Below are positions 1 through 8,457 of a stretch of DNA of 64,000 nucleotides, piece by piece. Position 1 is the stretch's first letter. Each line of letters opens with the position of its first letter. The notes under the pieces are model-generated. The model had not been told where the DNA came from. It saw only the letters and a program-made list of their open reading frames with translations, and ran no database searches. The stretch covers positions 31,821 through 95,820 of the IMG/VR virus record IMGVR_UViG_3300046820_002180; one strand, written 5' to 3'. The DNA comes from a virus. The position numbers and the translations under genes are program-made.

Positions 1-1
1 T

Positions 2-139
2 AATGTTGAAATTGAAAGATTGAGAGAGGAGATTAGTAAACTAAAAGAAGAGAATAATAAAATGAACGAAGCGTTAAATAAATTTAACAAGGCAACGTTT
101 ATGAAAAATAGCGATTTGAATACACTTTATGGCGAATAA
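2..139 (+). CDS. 3' end of an unknown coiled-coil protein (partial)
   Basis: An open frame enters from the left edge and stops at 137-139. The visible 45 residues are rich in Glu, Lys, Asn and Leu with a heptad-like pattern, which suggests a coiled coil. It overlaps the ATG of the next gene by 11 bases in another frame, so the two are probably co-translated. The function cannot be judged from this fragment. Confidence 0.6.
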   Translation, partial: NVEIERLREEISKLKEENNKMNEALNKFNKATFMKNSDLNTLYGE

Positions 140-1370
140 GTTTAACATTGGATTTATTGGTTTAGGTAAATTAGGTTTACCCTGTGCATTAGCAATTGAT
201 AACAAAGGTCACCAAGTATGGGGATATGATATTGATAAAAATGTTGTTGAAATACTCGAAAAAAAGAAATTAACATACCTTGAGGAGGGTGCAGATGAAT
301 TATTAAAAACACATAACATTAACTTCGGTGGTATTAGTGAAGTCGTTAAAAATAGTGATATCATATTTGTACCAATTCAAACCCCACACGATTATAAATT
401 TGAAGGGTGTACAAGAATACCCGAAGAAAGAGCTGATTTTGATTACGAACCTTTAAAAAGAGGTATTGAATCACTATCAACCGAGATACGAAAACAATCT
501 AATGAAAAGATTGTGGTAATAATATCAACGGTTTTACCTGGTACAATCGAAAGAGAAATTTATCCAATCATTAAAGATAATTTCAACTTTATATTATGTT
601 ATAATCCATATTTTATTGCTATGGGTACCACCATTCAAGACTTCTTAAATCCTGAATTTATTTTGTTTGGTTCTGAAGATAAAAGAGCATCGAAATTACT
701 TAAGAATTTTTATGAAACTATACACGATAAACCTTTTTATCAGACATCTATTAAAAATGCGGAATTAATTAAAGTTTCATATAATACTTTTATTGGTATG
801 AAGATAGTCTTCACCAATACCATTATGGAAATATGTCACAAAACGGGAGCAAATGTGGATGAAGTGATGGGTGGATTGAAGTTGGCAAATAACAGATTAA
901 TTTCTACCAAATATTTAAATGGAGGAATGGGAGATGGAGGAGGATGTCACCCAAGAGACAATATTGCAATGAGTTGGTTGGCGAATAAATTAAATCTATC
1001 CCACAATTTTTTTGAAGACATTATGGAAGCAAGAGAAGAACAAACAGAATTCTTAATTGAATTATTAACACAACAACCAGGACCTTATACCATCTTGGGT
1101 AAAACATTTAAAGAAAATACGAATTTAATATTGGGTTCACCTTCGATGTTGTTAGCAAATATGTTAACAGAGCAAGGAATTAAATTTAATCATTACGACC
1201 CATTCGTTGATGAGGTTGAACCATATTTTGAAAAGGGTACCTACATAGTTACAGTTCCACACGAACAATTCAGAACCTTTGGTTTTCCTGATGGGTCAAT
1301 CGTTATTGATGTGTGGAGAGTAATGGAAATTAATAACCCTAATGTTACACACATTAAAGTAGGTAATTAA
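129..1370 (+). CDS. UDP-glucose/GDP-mannose dehydrogenase family protein
   Basis: This 413-residue protein looks like a nucleotide-sugar dehydrogenase, which oxidises the C6 hydroxyl of an NDP-hexose to a uronic acid with NAD. The N-terminus has a Rossmann dinucleotide motif (GFIGLGKLGLP, about residues 8-18). The middle has STVLPGT and the AELIKVSYNTF helix (about 210-225) typical of the family. A GGGCHPRD segment near residue 275 carries the Cys expected as catalytic nucleophile, and the C-terminal third resembles the UDP-binding domain. Length is close to the family norm. It probably supplies a sugar acid to the glycan island further downstream; the exact substrate is unknown. Confidence 0.85.
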   Translation: MANKFNIGFIGLGKLGLPCALAIDNKGHQVWGYDIDKNVVEILEKKKLTYLEEGADELLKTHNINFGGISEVVKNSDIIFVPIQTPHDYKFEGCTRIPEERADFDYEPLKRGIESLSTEIRKQSNEKIVVIISTVLPGTIEREIYPIIKDNFNFILCYNPYFIAMGTTIQDFLNPEFILFGSEDKRASKLLKNFYETIHDKPFYQTSIKNAELIKVSYNTFIGMKIVFTNTIMEICHKTGANVDEVMGGLKLANNRLISTKYLNGGMGDGGGCHPRDNIAMSWLANKLNLSHNFFEDIMEAREEQTEFLIELLTQQPGPYTILGKTFKENTNLILGSPSMLLANMLTEQGIKFNHYDPFVDEVEPYFEKGTYIVTVPHEQFRTFGFPDGSIVIDVWRVMEINNPNVTHIKVGN

Positions 1371-1371
1371 T

Positions 1372-1402
1372 TTTGATTTATCCATTTTTTTAGTTATATT
1401 TT
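1372..1402 (+). promoter_or_regulatory. Bacteroidota-type promoter upstream of 1422
   Basis: TTTG at 1372-1375 and TATATTTT at 1395-1402 are separated by 19 bases. This matches the Bacteroidota primary-sigma pattern TTTG-N19/20-TANNTTTG. The start codon at 1422 lies 19 bases beyond the -7 box, and the same geometry recurs elsewhere in the window. Confidence 0.65.
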
Positions 1403-1421
1403 TATAACAAAGAAAATCATT

Positions 1422-1733
1422 ATGGATAAACTTATTTTATGGGCTTTCGCGGCATATGGAATGACCTCAATCTTAGTTTGGGGTTCAATATTTGAATCAA
1501 CAAGAGAATTCATTAAAAGAAAATCTAAATTTTTTGGAGACCTAATCAGTTGTACATTATGTACAAGCACTTGGGTAGGTTTCTTTATGTCAATTGTATT
1601 AGGTGGACTAATCGGACCTATTTTCGGAATAGATTGGTTTGTCGGGATTTTTTTTGACGGTATGTTTACCGCAGGTATTGTATGGGCAATTAACTCAATT
1701 ATCGAATTCTTCGAAGAGAGTAGATTAAAGTAA
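1422..1733 (+). CDS. Small membrane protein with CxxC motif, DUF1360-like
   Basis: This is a 103-residue protein with hydrophobic stretches at about residues 5-22, 48-68 and 72-95, so probably two or three membrane segments. A CTLCTSTWVG motif near residue 45 matches the CxxCxxxWVG signature I associate with DUF1360-type membrane proteins of phages and Gram-positive bacteria. It has its own promoter and sits ahead of the HNH gene with a 3-base gap. The function is unknown; the family assignment is from memory of the motif. Confidence 0.6.
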   Translation: MDKLILWAFAAYGMTSILVWGSIFESTREFIKRKSKFFGDLISCTLCTSTWVGFFMSIVLGGLIGPIFGIDWFVGIFFDGMFTAGIVWAINSIIEFFEESRLK

Positions 1734-1736
1734 TCT

Positions 1737-2696
1737 ATGAATTTAAAAAAAGTTGGTTATAGGGTTTTTGATTATTCGGTACCCAAGGAATTATATTACT
1801 ACGTAACTAAAGAATATTATTTACGAGAACCAAAACTATTTGAATCTTTAAAAATCAAAAGTGGTAACGATAAAAAGAATGCTACCTATGTTGAAGTTAT
1901 TAAAGGTGATAAAGATAGTTTCTTTGATTTAACACCAACCAGAAAAGAGGAGTGGGATAATGTTGTTGAGTACTTAAATGAAAAGTACGAATCACATATA
2001 AAACCACCGAAAGAAGATAAGGTTGGTGATGAAGACAAAAGAGTAAAGTTTTTTAAGAACTTAGAAAAAAACGCCAAATCAAATTCTATCTTAGGTAGAC
2101 TCCTACATTTTAATCCAATCAATGAAGAAGGTGTTAGTGAATTAATAACTTTTGATGAGATTAAAAAACATCCTGATTTCGGTAAAACCAATAAAGACGA
2201 TAGTTGTATCCCAAACAACGGTACAGGTTGGAACAGAACAGTTGAGAAGTATTTTAAATTTACATTAGTTAGAGATAAAGGGAAAACGGTAGCATTTAAA
2301 TTTGATGGATATAATTTCGACTATTCACATAAAAATCGATATATTCGTAAAGATATTAGAAAGGCGTTAGAACACGGTAGATGTTCTCATTGTGGTGTGA
2401 AGGGAAAGAAAATGGAGATAGACCACAAAAATGGTAGGTACAATGACGAGAATGTTTTGAGTTCTGACACACAAAACCTATCCGACTTTCAACCATTATG
2501 TGGTAATTGTAATAAATTAAAAAGAAGTGCTTGTAAAAAGTGCAAAGAGACAGGACTTAGGTATGATGCACAATTCTTAGGTTATCCGTTCTCACAATTG
2601 GAAGGTGACGCAGTTTATAACGATGAGTTAGGTTGTTCAGGATGTTACCTTTTTGATTGTATGGTTTGGAAATTCAATTGTGTAAAAAATAATTAA
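1737..2696 (+). CDS. HNH endonuclease, restriction-enzyme-like
   Basis: This 319-residue protein has an HNH domain in its C-terminal third. CSHC (C216, C219) and a later CGNC form a structural zinc site around MEIDHKNGRY, which carries the catalytic His/Asn type residues. More Cys pairs follow (CKKCKETG and CSGCYLFDC). The pattern IDHKNGRY-N-LxDFQPLCxxCN resembles stand-alone type II HNH restriction endonucleases more than the short homing HNH enzymes. The N-terminal 200 residues are not recognised. No cognate methylase is adjacent; the D12-class adenine methylase at 16922 is the nearest candidate. Exact target and role are unknown. Confidence 0.7.
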   Translation: MNLKKVGYRVFDYSVPKELYYYVTKEYYLREPKLFESLKIKSGNDKKNATYVEVIKGDKDSFFDLTPTRKEEWDNVVEYLNEKYESHIKPPKEDKVGDEDKRVKFFKNLEKNAKSNSILGRLLHFNPINEEGVSELITFDEIKKHPDFGKTNKDDSCIPNNGTGWNRTVEKYFKFTLVRDKGKTVAFKFDGYNFDYSHKNRYIRKDIRKALEHGRCSHCGVKGKKMEIDHKNGRYNDENVLSSDTQNLSDFQPLCGNCNKLKRSACKKCKETGLRYDAQFLGYPFSQLEGDAVYNDELGCSGCYLFDCMVWKFNCVKNN

Positions 2697-2697
2697 T

Positions 2698-5034
2698 ATG
2701 GCAAATCCGTTTATTAAAGTAGAGTGGGAAGACACACCAGAAAATCTTACCCAAGAAAGAATCAAGAGAGTTAAAAGTTATTTCGAAAAGAAATACAACT
2801 CCACTAATGTTAAGATTGTAACAAAGATTGTTTCGAACGTTCTCCATACACAATTGAGGACACTCGAAGCAACAGATAGTATTTTGGACCATCAATATCA
2901 AAAGAATATTGTTAAAGAGTTCGTTACTGAGAATGACCTTAACGTTAAGTGGGATTTACTTAATAGGTTAGATGATAAGGTAAATGCTGAAGTAGATAAG
3001 TCAAATCAAAACAAAGTACGTTATAATAAGTGGTTCATTAAAAAAGTAGAGTTCTCTAACTTTTTATCTTTTGGTGAAGATAATGTAATTGAATTCGATA
3101 ACTTAGATGGAATCACAGTAATCGAATCAACACCGAGAAACTTTGGAGGTAAATCTACGGCAACTGTCGATTTATTAATGTTCTTATTTTTTAACACAAC
3201 AACTAAGACTAAAACTAATATTGAAGTATTCAATAAATTTAGTGACAAGGACGAAGTAAAAGTAAAAGGTTATGTAACTATCGATGGTGAAAATTATATA
3301 ATTTCAAGAAGTGTAACAAGAAAGAAAACTAAAGCGGGTGAGTACACAGTTAAGAGTGATTTGGAATTCTTTAAAGTAAGTGAAGATGGAACGGTATCGA
3401 ATTTAGCTGGTGAACAAAGAAGAGAAACAGAAACATTTATATCCTCGGCAATTGGAAGTCAGGAAGATTTCCTATCAACAATATTAACGACAGGATATAA
3501 CTTAGAAGAATTAATCGAATCTAAACCAACTGCTAGAGGTCAAATCCTTACAAAGTTTTTAGGGTTGGAGAGTTTAAAACAGAAAGAAGATATCTGTAAA
3601 GAAATGTACAGTGATTGGTCTAAGAAATTAGTATCAAACACATACAACGTAAAAGATTTGGAAGATACGAATGTTACATTACAGGAAAGTATTTCTAATT
3701 CAGAGAATGAAATTGTAAGGTTAACAACTTTTTTAGAGGAAACAGAAAAGTCACTGAAAAAATTAGAAGAGAAACGTGACGAAAAATTAAGTTCTAAGAA
3801 TAACGACGTTGACCAAGAACTAATAAGAACGAATCCTACTTTACTAAGAGGTGAAATCGACGCATTAGTTCTTAAAAGAAATCAAAGTCAATCAGGTGCC
3901 GATGGTGTAGACGTAAAAGAACCGTCAACATATTATCACGAAGACCAACATAAGGAACTTAAGAGTGAAATGTCCAAACTTCAAGGAGTTGAATTTGCTC
4001 TCAAGTATGAGAAATCAGAAAAAGAAAAGTTAATTAAACAATTAACTGAAGGAACCATTTGTCCAACCTGTAAAAGAGCATTGGATGAAGTTGACCATAC
4101 TGACGAGATTGAAGAAATTAAAAAACAAATTGAACAAATTGATAAAGACCTCGAAACCAATCAAACTGAGTTTACAACACTGAAAGAACAATCAGATGGT
4201 TTAGAATCTCTTAAAAATGAATTTGACAATTACGAAAGAAATAAACTTCGTAAAGCGAGATTTGAATTGGAAGTTGAACAAAGACAACTTGAAATTGATT
4301 CAAAACAAGCGAAGTTGAATAACTACGATAACAACAAAAAGAAGTTAGACGAGAATCAAAGAATTGATATTGAGGTTACAGGATTAAGAACTAAAATTGA
4401 AACAGCAAATGCAGACATTAGAGTTACCAATCAATCAATTGAAAGACATAATGGAAACATCACATTATCTACCGAGAAGATTGGGGTTAACAACGAACTA
4501 ATCAAAAAGATTAAAAGTGAAGAGGAATTAATCTATGTGTTTAAAACTTACTTAACTATATTTGGTAAGAACGGAATTTCAAAAGTGATTATTAAAAATA
4601 TGATTCCATTATTGAATCAAGAACTTTATAGATTACTATCTGATAGTTGTTACTTCACTTTAGAATTAAACATCAATGATAAGAATGAATTGGAGTTCTT
4701 AATGATTGATAATGAAACAAGAGTGGTTAAACCATTATCAAGTGGTTCAGGATATGAAAGAACAATATCGTCTTTGGCCATTAGAAGTGTATTGACCAAA
4801 ATATCATCATTACCTAAACCTAATATTGTAGTAATGGACGAGGTGTTTGGTAAGATAGCGGATGACAACCTCGAGATGGTAGGGGAATTCTTCAAGAAAA
4901 TCAAAAATTATTTTGAACATATATTAGTTATTTCTCATAACCCACTGATAAGGAACTGGTCTGACAATATCATTATGGTTAAAAAAGATGACAATATATC
5001 CTCTGTTGAATTTATCACCACTAAAATTTCTTAA
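2698..5034 (+). CDS. SbcC/Rad50 (T4 gp46-like) recombination ATPase
   Basis: This 778-residue SMC-type protein probably forms the ATPase half of a gp46/gp47 (Rad50/Mre11) nuclease for DNA end processing and recombination-dependent replication. After a 110-residue N-terminal extension come KKVEFSNFLSFG and a P-loop region (about 145-154), a long coiled coil, a CPTC zinc hook at C455-C458, a second coiled coil, LSSGSGYERT as ABC signature, VVMDEVFG as Walker B (about 710) and an ISHN switch. The P-loop is degenerate (PRNFGGKST instead of GxNGxGKST). The Mre11/gp47 partner is not in the window and may lie upstream. Confidence 0.85.
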   Translation: MANPFIKVEWEDTPENLTQERIKRVKSYFEKKYNSTNVKIVTKIVSNVLHTQLRTLEATDSILDHQYQKNIVKEFVTENDLNVKWDLLNRLDDKVNAEVDKSNQNKVRYNKWFIKKVEFSNFLSFGEDNVIEFDNLDGITVIESTPRNFGGKSTATVDLLMFLFFNTTTKTKTNIEVFNKFSDKDEVKVKGYVTIDGENYIISRSVTRKKTKAGEYTVKSDLEFFKVSEDGTVSNLAGEQRRETETFISSAIGSQEDFLSTILTTGYNLEELIESKPTARGQILTKFLGLESLKQKEDICKEMYSDWSKKLVSNTYNVKDLEDTNVTLQESISNSENEIVRLTTFLEETEKSLKKLEEKRDEKLSSKNNDVDQELIRTNPTLLRGEIDALVLKRNQSQSGADGVDVKEPSTYYHEDQHKELKSEMSKLQGVEFALKYEKSEKEKLIKQLTEGTICPTCKRALDEVDHTDEIEEIKKQIEQIDKDLETNQTEFTTLKEQSDGLESLKNEFDNYERNKLRKARFELEVEQRQLEIDSKQAKLNNYDNNKKKLDENQRIDIEVTGLRTKIETANADIRVTNQSIERHNGNITLSTEKIGVNNELIKKIKSEEELIYVFKTYLTIFGKNGISKVIIKNMIPLLNQELYRLLSDSCYFTLELNINDKNELEFLMIDNETRVVKPLSSGSGYERTISSLAIRSVLTKISSLPKPNIVVMDEVFGKIADDNLEMVGEFFKKIKNYFEHILVISHNPLIRNWSDNIIMVKKDDNISSVEFITTKIS

Positions 5035-5072
5035 TTTCGTTTAAATTTCTTAATTTTATAAAAAAACTTATT

Positions 5073-5750
5073 ATGACTCCGAAGGAATACAACAGCTTTG
5101 GTCTATACGCAAAAGACCGTGGGATTAGCTCACTAACATTACACAATTTCAATAAAGGAATTGAAAACAGTTTAACTCCTTATATTTTGGAGGAGAGACA
5201 AATGAACGTAACCGCTATGGATGTGTTCTCTCGTTTAATGATGGAACGTATCATTTGGGTAGCTGGAGAGGTAAATGACCATATGTCAACCGTTGTACAA
5301 GCTCAATTAATGTTCTTGGACAGTATCGACCACAATGACATCACAATGCACATTGACAGTCCTGGTGGGTCTGTAAAGTCAGGTTTATCAATGGTAAACG
5401 TTATGGATTATATTAAGTCAGATATTAGAACTATTTGTACGGGTATGGCTGCGTCTATGGGTTCAGTTCTATTAGGTGCTGGTACTAAAGGTAAACGTAG
5501 TTCATTGGAAGATTCTGAGATTATGTTACACCAATCATCAGGAGGTGCTGTTGGGAACATCCAAGACGCTGAAATCACTATGGTTTGGTGGAAAAGAAAA
5601 AATGATAGATTATTTGAACTCTTGGGTCAATATTGTGGTAAAACCACAGAACAGGTTAAAACCGATGCCACAAGGGATTTATGGTTATCGGCTCAAGAAG
5701 CACTAGATTACGGACTAATCGATGAGGTAGTCAAAAAGAAACAAAAGTAA
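5073..5750 (+). CDS. clpP: ClpP-like serine protease
   Basis: This 225-residue protein matches the ClpP peptidase family. The catalytic triad is visible: Ser128 in GMAASMGS, His153 in MLHQSSGG and Asp202 in ATRDLWLS. The oxyanion glycines are in IDSPGGSV (about 95-101). A 35-residue N-terminal extension precedes the domain. Phages may use such proteins as accessory ClpP subunits or as prohead maturation proteases; nothing here decides between them, because no capsid gene is nearby. It is the last gene before a strong terminator. Confidence 0.88.
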   Translation: MTPKEYNSFGLYAKDRGISSLTLHNFNKGIENSLTPYILEERQMNVTAMDVFSRLMMERIIWVAGEVNDHMSTVVQAQLMFLDSIDHNDITMHIDSPGGSVKSGLSMVNVMDYIKSDIRTICTGMAASMGSVLLGAGTKGKRSSLEDSEIMLHQSSGGAVGNIQDAEITMVWWKRKNDRLFELLGQYCGKTTEQVKTDATRDLWLSAQEALDYGLIDEVVKKKQK

Positions 5751-5755
5751 TGTAA

Positions 5756-5780
5756 AAGGGGACTAATAGTCCCCTTCTTC
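5756..5780 (+). terminator. Intrinsic terminator after clpP
   Basis: A perfect 9-bp stem (5756-5764 with 5768-5776) closes a 3-base loop and contains four G-C pairs in a row. A short pyrimidine-rich tract follows. It separates the clpP operon from the next unit, whose promoter-like motif begins immediately after. Confidence 0.75.
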
Positions 5781-5790
5781 ATATTTATAG
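5781..5790 (+). promoter_or_regulatory. RTATTTATA motif, candidate late promoter
   Basis: ATATTTATAG lies directly after the terminator and 12 bases before the ATG at 5803. The same 8-9 base core recurs in front of most structural operons in the window. Confidence 0.4.
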
Positions 5791-5802
5791 TAAAAGAATA
5801 AT

Positions 5803-6147
5803 ATGAAGATTAATAAGACCGACATTCTATTGATTTTAATCGTAATTCTGGCGGGTTATAGTATCTTTCAAATGAAAGGGATTAAAACTGACGTTGCAGG
5901 GTATAACGCTAAAATCGATTCAATCCAAAATGAGATTGATTCCGTTCAGTTAGAAAATGTAAAAATATCTGAACAAATTGTTACCATCGATAAGGAAATC
6001 GACGTGGTTGACAAGAACATAAACAATGTTACAAAAAACATAACAATCATTAAAAAACAAACCGATGAAAAAATTGATTCTGTTAACAATTATAACTTTA
6101 GTGACCTTGAAAAGTTTTTCACAGACCGTTACAAAGACAAATATTGA
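5803..6147 (+). CDS. Membrane-anchored coiled-coil protein, i-spanin-like
   Basis: This 114-residue protein has one N-terminal transmembrane helix (about residues 8-24) followed by a long heptad-rich region (about 30-95). Its last 83 bases are overlapped out of frame by the start of the next gene. The topology and the out-of-frame overlap recall inner-membrane spanins (Rz), which act in the last step of lysis of Gram-negative hosts. There is no direct homology evidence, so a generic envelope coiled-coil protein is the alternative. Confidence 0.55.
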   Translation: MKINKTDILLILIVILAGYSIFQMKGIKTDVAGYNAKIDSIQNEIDSVQLENVKISEQIVTIDKEIDVVDKNINNVTKNITIIKKQTDEKIDSVNNYNFSDLEKFFTDRYKDKY

Positions 6148-6481
6148 TACTTTGGTACCTTTAAAAGTACCCGTGGCTAAACTTGTAATTAAAGACCTAA
6201 TCAAAGGTGACGGTGCTGCTATTGAAATAAACGAACTCAACAAGGTTATCGGACTTAAAGATGAACAAATCAATTTGTTTAAACAAAAAGATACTCTTAA
6301 AGACCAAAAGATTTCTAATCTTGAATTAATAATAACCAAAAAAGACCAACAATTCGATTTGGAACGTGCGAAATCTGAAAGTCTATTAAAAGAACTTAAA
6401 GGTCAAAGAAGAAAGACATTTCTTTTTAAAGTCGGTTCATTTGTTGGTGTAATAGCAACATCGATGCTTTTATTAAAGTAA
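6065..6481 (+). CDS. Secreted coiled-coil protein with C-terminal membrane segment
   Basis: This 138-residue protein begins with a signal peptide (MKKLILLTIITLVTLKSFSQ), whose FSQ end is typical of Bacteroidota exported proteins. A coiled coil follows at about 60-115, then a C-terminal hydrophobic segment (about 120-137). The first 83 bases lie inside the preceding gene in the +1 frame. It has no lipobox, so it is not a classical o-spanin, although the arrangement resembles Rz/Rz1. A lysis role is inference only. Confidence 0.55.
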   Translation: MKKLILLTIITLVTLKSFSQTVTKTNIDTLVPLKVPVAKLVIKDLIKGDGAAIEINELNKVIGLKDEQINLFKQKDTLKDQKISNLELIITKKDQQFDLERAKSESLLKELKGQRRKTFLFKVGSFVGVIATSMLLLK

Positions 6482-6482
6482 A

Positions 6483-7124
6483 ATGAAGAAACATCTTAAC
6501 GCCAAGAATTTTATAATTGTTATTCTAATAATTTTATTATTCTTGGCATTTTTTAATCCCGGCGGACATCTACCCAACAGAACAGTTTTAAAATTAGACT
6601 CAATACCCTATGCGGTTTCTGATACAGTTACCATTGATAGTTTAGTTGAAGTTGAGGTAGAGATAGAAGTTCCTGTTGAGATTGAAGTCGAGAAAAGAAT
6701 TGAAGTACCTGTTTTAACACCGGTAGACACAAATGAAATATTGAAAGTATATTTTGCAAAAATAGAACACAAAGAAGTTTTAACATTACCAAATAACGTA
6801 GGTACAGTAACCATAACCGATACCATCTCAAAAAATAGTATTGTAAACCGAAAATTCATTAGTGATATAAAGCAAATGATTGTTAAGGATACCATTTATA
6901 CTAAGGAACCTAAGAAAGGTCAAATGTTTTTTGGATTTAATGGTGGTTTAAATAAGAGTAATGTGGTATCACACATTGGGACAGGGTTAATGTACAAAAC
7001 AAAAGAAGATAAGATATTCCACGTTGGGTTAGGAGTTGCTAATCGACTTTTAGATGGTACAAGTGGTCAATTCACACCTTACGTAGACGGTGGAGTTTAT
7101 TGGAAAATTAAATTAAAAAAGTAA
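6483..7124 (+). CDS. Membrane-anchored protein with Val/Glu repeat and beta-rich tail
   Basis: This 213-residue protein has an N-terminal transmembrane helix (about 9-24). A very regular alternating Val/Glu/Ile stretch follows at about 55-80, repeating EVEIEVPVEIEVE-like units. The C-terminal 70 residues are glycine- and aromatic-rich (FFGFNGG, IGTGLMY, VGLGVANR, VDGGVYW) and look like short beta strands of an outer-membrane-type fold. It lies 2 bases after the previous gene and is probably part of the same envelope or lysis unit. The function is not recognised. Confidence 0.55.
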   Translation: MKKHLNAKNFIIVILIILLFLAFFNPGGHLPNRTVLKLDSIPYAVSDTVTIDSLVEVEVEIEVPVEIEVEKRIEVPVLTPVDTNEILKVYFAKIEHKEVLTLPNNVGTVTITDTISKNSIVNRKFISDIKQMIVKDTIYTKEPKKGQMFFGFNGGLNKSNVVSHIGTGLMYKTKEDKIFHVGLGVANRLLDGTSGQFTPYVDGGVYWKIKLKK

Positions 7125-7142
7125 AACTTTTATTTGTTTATA

Positions 7143-7598
7143 ATGAATACCTATATTTTATTTGTATATGGTAATTTTGAGGACCGCGAAGATATTGAGT
7201 TCTTCTGTTCCGACGTATTCCCAAGTGAATCAATCCTTTCAGTAAAATATATTATAGAAAATAATCAAAATATTATTATTATTTTTGATTCATATAAAGA
7301 AAAATTAGAATTAGCTAAAGAATTATATTCCTTTTTAACTCCAGAATTTGTTAAGTTTTATTTTCTTTTTGAGAGAGAAAAATTGGTAACTGCACACATA
7401 CCTGAGAGTATGAAGGATTTTATCTTTAAACCCGTGGAAAACGAGGAAATTAACATTATGAAGGTGGATTTCTATAGACCCAAAAAAGACGAAACCCCCT
7501 CCTTTACATTAGACGATATATTGGACAAAATTGAAAAAATGGGTGTATCCTCATTAACACCCGAGGAAAAAAACTTTCTAGATAATTTTGAAAATTAA
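7143..7598 (+). CDS. Unknown protein with DUF6576-like C-terminus
   Basis: I chose the ATG at 7143 (151 residues) over an in-frame TTG three codons upstream. The N-terminal two thirds are unrecognised, with beta-rich segments such as TYILFVYG and NIIIIFD. The last 35 residues (TLDDILDKIEKMGVSSLTPEEKNFLDNF) closely resemble the short C-terminal DUF6576-type tail found on Bacteroidota rhomboid proteases and related proteins. That supports a Bacteroidota host. It precedes the sigma-factor gene. Confidence 0.6.
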   Translation: MNTYILFVYGNFEDREDIEFFCSDVFPSESILSVKYIIENNQNIIIIFDSYKEKLELAKELYSFLTPEFVKFYFLFEREKLVTAHIPESMKDFIFKPVENEEINIMKVDFYRPKKDETPSFTLDDILDKIEKMGVSSLTPEEKNFLDNFEN

Positions 7599-7617
7599 AA
7601 TATTTTAGTTATCTTTA
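7587..7617 (+). promoter_or_regulatory. Bacteroidota-type promoter of the sigma-factor gene
   Basis: TTTG at 7587-7590 and TATCTTTA at 7610-7617 are separated by exactly 19 bases, matching the 1372 promoter including the shared TAGTTAT context. The promoter overlaps the end of the preceding gene. The ATG at 7638 is 20 bases beyond the -7 box. Confidence 0.7.
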
Positions 7618-7637
7618 GAGTATCTAAACTTACTCTA

Positions 7638-8447
7638 ATGGCCAAAAAACACATCATCATTAACACCGAGGAAATCCAACAGTATCTTAAAGATTTAAAA
7701 AAGATACCAGTAATTACACACCAAAGACAAGACGAAATTTTTGAACAACTAATAAAGAAAGAACTTCCCAAAGAAGAACTTGAGGCTATGAAAGAAGAGT
7801 TAGTTGTTGGTAATTTACGATTCGTCGTTTCAGTTTCTAAATCGTATCAAAATCAAGGATTAGATTTATTAGACATTATTTCTGAAGGAAATATTGGACT
7901 ATTGAAAGCAATTGAAAGATTTGACCCCACATCAGGAGTTAAGTTTATTTCGTATGCCGTATGGTGGGTAAAACAATCCATTATGGCGTCCTTAAATGAG
8001 AATGCAAGAACTATTAGAATTCCTTCTAACCTTGTTCAGGAAGCACAAAAAGCTAAGAAAGAATATAATGACGAAGAAAGTTATTATATCAAATATACAG
8101 ATGAACCAACAAGTAGTAGTCTACCATATTGTGTTGGGTTATATGACGAAATTAATGATGAGGGTGACCAATTAATTGATGTAATTAAAAATCCGAATCA
8201 AGATAACCCCGAAGACATTCTTAACACTAAAGAAGAAATTAGAAAAAGGGTTGAAAGAGTATTGAGTGTTTTAGATGATAGAGAGAAAGTAATTATTGAA
8301 AAATATTTTGGTTTAAACGGTATTGAATCCAATTTAGAAGACCTTGGAGAAGAGTTTAATTGTACTAAAGAAAGAATTAGACAACTTAAAGACAAGGCCA
8401 TAAAGAAACTCAGAAACGAGAGTTATTCGTTAATAAACTATTTATAA
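7638..8447 (+). CDS. RNA polymerase sigma-70 family factor
   Basis: This 269-residue sigma factor is built like a trimmed Bacteroidota RpoD. Region 2 (about 53-125) is strongly conserved: VVGNLRFVVSVSKSYQNQGL for core binding, then FDPTSGVKFISYAVWWVKQSI and ARTIRIPSN for -10 melting and region 3.0. Region 4 (about 205-262) has LDDREKVIIEKYFGL and the helix-turn-helix FNCTKERIRQLKDKAIKKLR. Region 1.1 is missing and region 3 is short. It probably redirects host RNA polymerase to phage promoters, as gp55 does in T4, although gp55 is far more divergent. Its own promoter is host-type, consistent with early or middle expression. Confidence 0.9.
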   Translation: MAKKHIIINTEEIQQYLKDLKKIPVITHQRQDEIFEQLIKKELPKEELEAMKEELVVGNLRFVVSVSKSYQNQGLDLLDIISEGNIGLLKAIERFDPTSGVKFISYAVWWVKQSIMASLNENARTIRIPSNLVQEAQKAKKEYNDEESYYIKYTDEPTSSSLPYCVGLYDEINDEGDQLIDVIKNPNQDNPEDILNTKEEIRKRVERVLSVLDDREKVIIEKYFGLNGIESNLEDLGEEFNCTKERIRQLKDKAIKKLRNESYSLINYL

Positions 8448-8457
8448 ATTATAAAAA

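Noticed and set aside
5476-5706. A 76-residue frame inside clpP
   Set aside because: It is an alternative frame of a well-supported gene with no recognisable features.
7134-7142. TTG start three codons before the 7143 gene
   Set aside because: An ATG in the right place is available and gives a natural start (MNTYILFVYG).
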